In this document: one piece after another, positions 62,609 through 64,000 of the stretch
How the letters are laid out: each line of letters begins with the position of its first letter
How positions within the stretch are numbered: the first letter of the stretch is position 1
Position numbers and translations under genes: made by a program
Notes under the pieces: model-generated
Seen by the model: only the letters and a program-made list of their open reading frames with translations
Database searches by the model: none
Told to the model about the DNA's origin: nothing
Origin: Streptomyces sp. NBC_00289
Lineage (GTDB): Bacteria; Actinomycetota; Actinomycetes; Streptomycetales; Streptomycetaceae
DNA: 64,000 nt
NCBI RefSeq assembly: GCF_041435115.1
Contig: NZ_CP108046.1
Span: 1,364,001 to 1,428,000, forward strand
Reading direction: 5' to 3'

Positions 62609-63574
62609 CTACCGGCCGTTCTTGCGGGCGAGGATGAGGTTGGGGTCCTTTGCGGTGACGTAGGCGGCACTCAGTACGTAGACGGTGTCGCCGCGCAGCG
62701 CGACGGAGGTGGGGTTCTGCAGGCCGTCGGCGGCGGACAGGACGGTGGAGCTGGTGCCGTCGGGACGGACGAGCGCGACCTCGCTGGGGCCGTTGAGGGT
62801 GGCCAGGATCCGGTTGCCGTGGCCGCTGAAGGCGAAGTCGTCGATTCCGGTCAGGCCGGTGGCACGCGTCTGGACCCGGTCGGCGCGGCCGTCGTGGCGG
62901 ACGGGGATACGCAGGACGGTTCCCTTGTCGAGGTTGGTGGCCCACACCGCCCCGTTGTGGATCTTCAGGCCGTTGGCGCCGAGGAACCCCGCGGGGGCCA
63001 GTTCGGGGGCGGCGGACCAGGTGGTGGGGGTGCCGCCGGTGGTGGGCACGCTCTGGATGGTGCCGAGTACGGAATCGGTGATGTAGAGGGTGTGGGTCCG
63101 CCGGTCCAGGGCCAGACCGTTGGGCAGGCCGGCGGCCGACAGCGCGGCGATGCGCTGCGGTTCACCACCGGGGCGCAGCCGCCACAGGCCGGTGAGGTCG
63201 GCGGTGCCCGTGGCGTAGAGGAAGTACAGGGTGCCGTCGTGGGCGCGGACGATGCCGGTGGTCAGGGCGAAGCCCAGGACCGGGGTGTGGACGCCTCCGT
63301 CAGCGGGCTCGGGCAGTGTGGCCAGGACGCGGGCGCTGCCTCCGGGGGTGATCCGAGCGACCTGGCGGGCGGCGGCAAAGGTGACGTACGCGGTGCCGTC
63401 GGGGGCCAGTGCGATGTTCTCCGGCGTCTGGCCCGCGGCCAGGTCGAAGTGCGCGGCGATCCGCGCGTTCAGTGGGGCCGAGGTGGCCGAAGCCGGCATC
63501 GGGCTGATCGTCACGACGGCGGCCGCGGTCAGGACAGCGGCCGATACGGCGGTCTTGGACAGCTTCTTGATCAT
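62609..63574 (-). CDS. Secreted NHL/SMP-30-like beta-propeller protein
   Basis: A 321-residue exported protein. Signal peptide KLSKTAVSAAVLTAAAVVTI with cleavage near ASA-TS; then repeated strand units such as NIALAPDGTAYVTF, PNGLALDRRTHTLYITDSVL and NGLKIHNGAVWATNL, the phrasing of NHL/SMP-30 six-bladed propellers. May hydrolyse a lactone or act as a binding propeller. ATG 63574 has GAAGGA four bases upstream; an ATG at 63598 is possible. Unlike the 20-kb lactonase it is exported, so it does not belong to the same pathway step. Confidence 0.85.
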   Translation of the reverse strand: MIKKLSKTAVSAAVLTAAAVVTISPMPASATSAPLNARIAAHFDLAAGQTPENIALAPDGTAYVTFAAARQVARITPGGSARVLATLPEPADGGVHTPVLGFALTTGIVRAHDGTLYFLYATGTADLTGLWRLRPGGEPQRIAALSAAGLPNGLALDRRTHTLYITDSVLGTIQSVPTTGGTPTTWSAAPELAPAGFLGANGLKIHNGAVWATNLDKGTVLRIPVRHDGRADRVQTRATGLTGIDDFAFSGHGNRILATLNGPSEVALVRPDGTSSTVLSAADGLQNPTSVALRGDTVYVLSAAYVTAKDPNLILARKNGR

Positions 63575-63719
63575 GATTCCTTCACTGTTTTCGGACATGC
63601 GGCAGCGGTGGGCCGACGCACAGGGACGGATGACTGGCGCCCGGGGCACGGTGCGCCATTGCTGGTTCGGGCAGCGGCCGGTCGGCGGCCATGCCCGGTG
63701 AGACGGGCGCTCGCGGATG

Positions 63720-63981
63720 CCGGCCGAGCGCCGGGTGGCGATGTGGGGTCGCCGACAGGTCCTCGCGGGTACCGGCCGAGCGCCTCATGGCGTGGAGAGG
63801 TCGTAGGACGGGTCCTCGCCGGTACGGTCGAGCGCCCGGTGGCGTCGTGTGGTCAGCCGGCGTCGACGCGGGTCCGCGGTCGAGCGCCCGGTGGCGTGGT
63901 GTGGTCAGCCGGCGTCGATGCGGGTCCGCGGTCGAGCGCCCGGGTGGCGTGGTGCGGTCAGCCGGCGTCGATGCGGGTCCG
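63720..63981. repeat. 52-bp tandem repeat array at the right edge
   Basis: Three contiguous copies of a 52-bp unit starting CGGTCGAGCGCCCG at 63825, 63877 and 63929 (the third has one extra G), each ending GCGGGTCCG. Two older, degenerate copies of about 50 bp precede them (from about 63720 and 63770; CCGGCCGAGCGCC...GGTCCTCGC). The array reaches the window edge and may continue. Confidence 0.9.
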
Positions 63982-64000
63982 CGGGCGCGCCGGGGCGGCC

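Noticed and set aside
63720..63981. The 52-bp repeats as a CRISPR array.
   Set aside because: Direct tandem units without unique spacers; no leader and no cas genes.

Overview
The window is high-GC DNA with strong third-position GC bias, dense short-overlap operons and many actinomycete-specific families (a conservon, DUF3618, DUF6233, DUF6325, a Rox-type rifampin monooxygenase, MmyB-type regulators, Ku, IS110). I read it as chromosomal DNA of a Streptomyces or a very close relative. No rRNA, tRNA, CRISPR array or PKS/NRPS gene was seen.

Layout. 0-4.8 kb: housekeeping and envelope genes (HAD phosphatase, TlpA-type thioredoxin lipoprotein, YihY/BrkB membrane protein, a holin-like plus DUF3618 pair, a DMT exporter). 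4.8-6.6 kb: rifampin monooxygenase rox, with a 19-bp inverted repeat upstream that resembles the rifamycin-associated element. 6.6-13.1 kb: a minus-strand conservon, cvnA-cvnB-cvnC-cvnD, followed by two P450 genes and an enoyl-CoA hydratase-like gene. CvnB is a fused double roadblock protein and the first P450 lacks the ExxR motif. 13.9-16 kb: a secreted phosphodiesterase/sphingomyelinase-like protein behind two AAGCGCTT palindromes, then a DJ-1/PfpI protein. 16.7-20.1 kb: a zinc alcohol dehydrogenase and its MmyB-type regulator, divergent from a CMD protein and a cupin.

20.1-35.2 kb is a galactoside-use island. It encodes a beta-galactosidase (GH42), a sugar ABC importer without its own ATPase, a secreted GH2 enzyme, a cellulase-like hydrolase, and what looks like a full De Ley-Doudoroff route: SDR sugar dehydrogenase, SMP-30 lactonase, galactonate-type dehydratase, KDG-type kinase and KDPG-type aldolase, under a FadR-type GntR regulator. 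A GNAT acetyltransferase sits between its two halves.

35.7-42.3 kb: an orphan solute-binding protein, a NarL-type two-component system, a MarR-metallohydrolase-SnoaL cassette with a palindromic operator, and a LacI regulator. 42.4-44.2 kb: a copper-type locus that looks decayed (DtpA/DyP peroxidase fragment, His-containing membrane protein, YcnI). 44.4-48 kb: an acyltransferase, then cbtBA cobalt transport genes behind a compact cobalamin riboswitch, divergent from a histidine-phosphatase-fold protein that lacks both catalytic histidines. 48.2-53.5 kb: an SDR-cydA-cydB-cation/proton antiporter operon. 53.6-57 kb: a GMC oxidoreductase, a cyclase-family protein and a DUF4287 protein with a non-conserved tail. 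57.3-58.9 kb: an IS110 element with a long non-coding upstream end. 59-63.6 kb: DUF6233, Ku, DUF6325, SHOCT, a flavodoxin-like protein and a secreted NHL/SMP-30-like protein. The right edge runs into a 52-bp tandem repeat array. Short tandem repeats also mark four other intergenic regions or gene edges.
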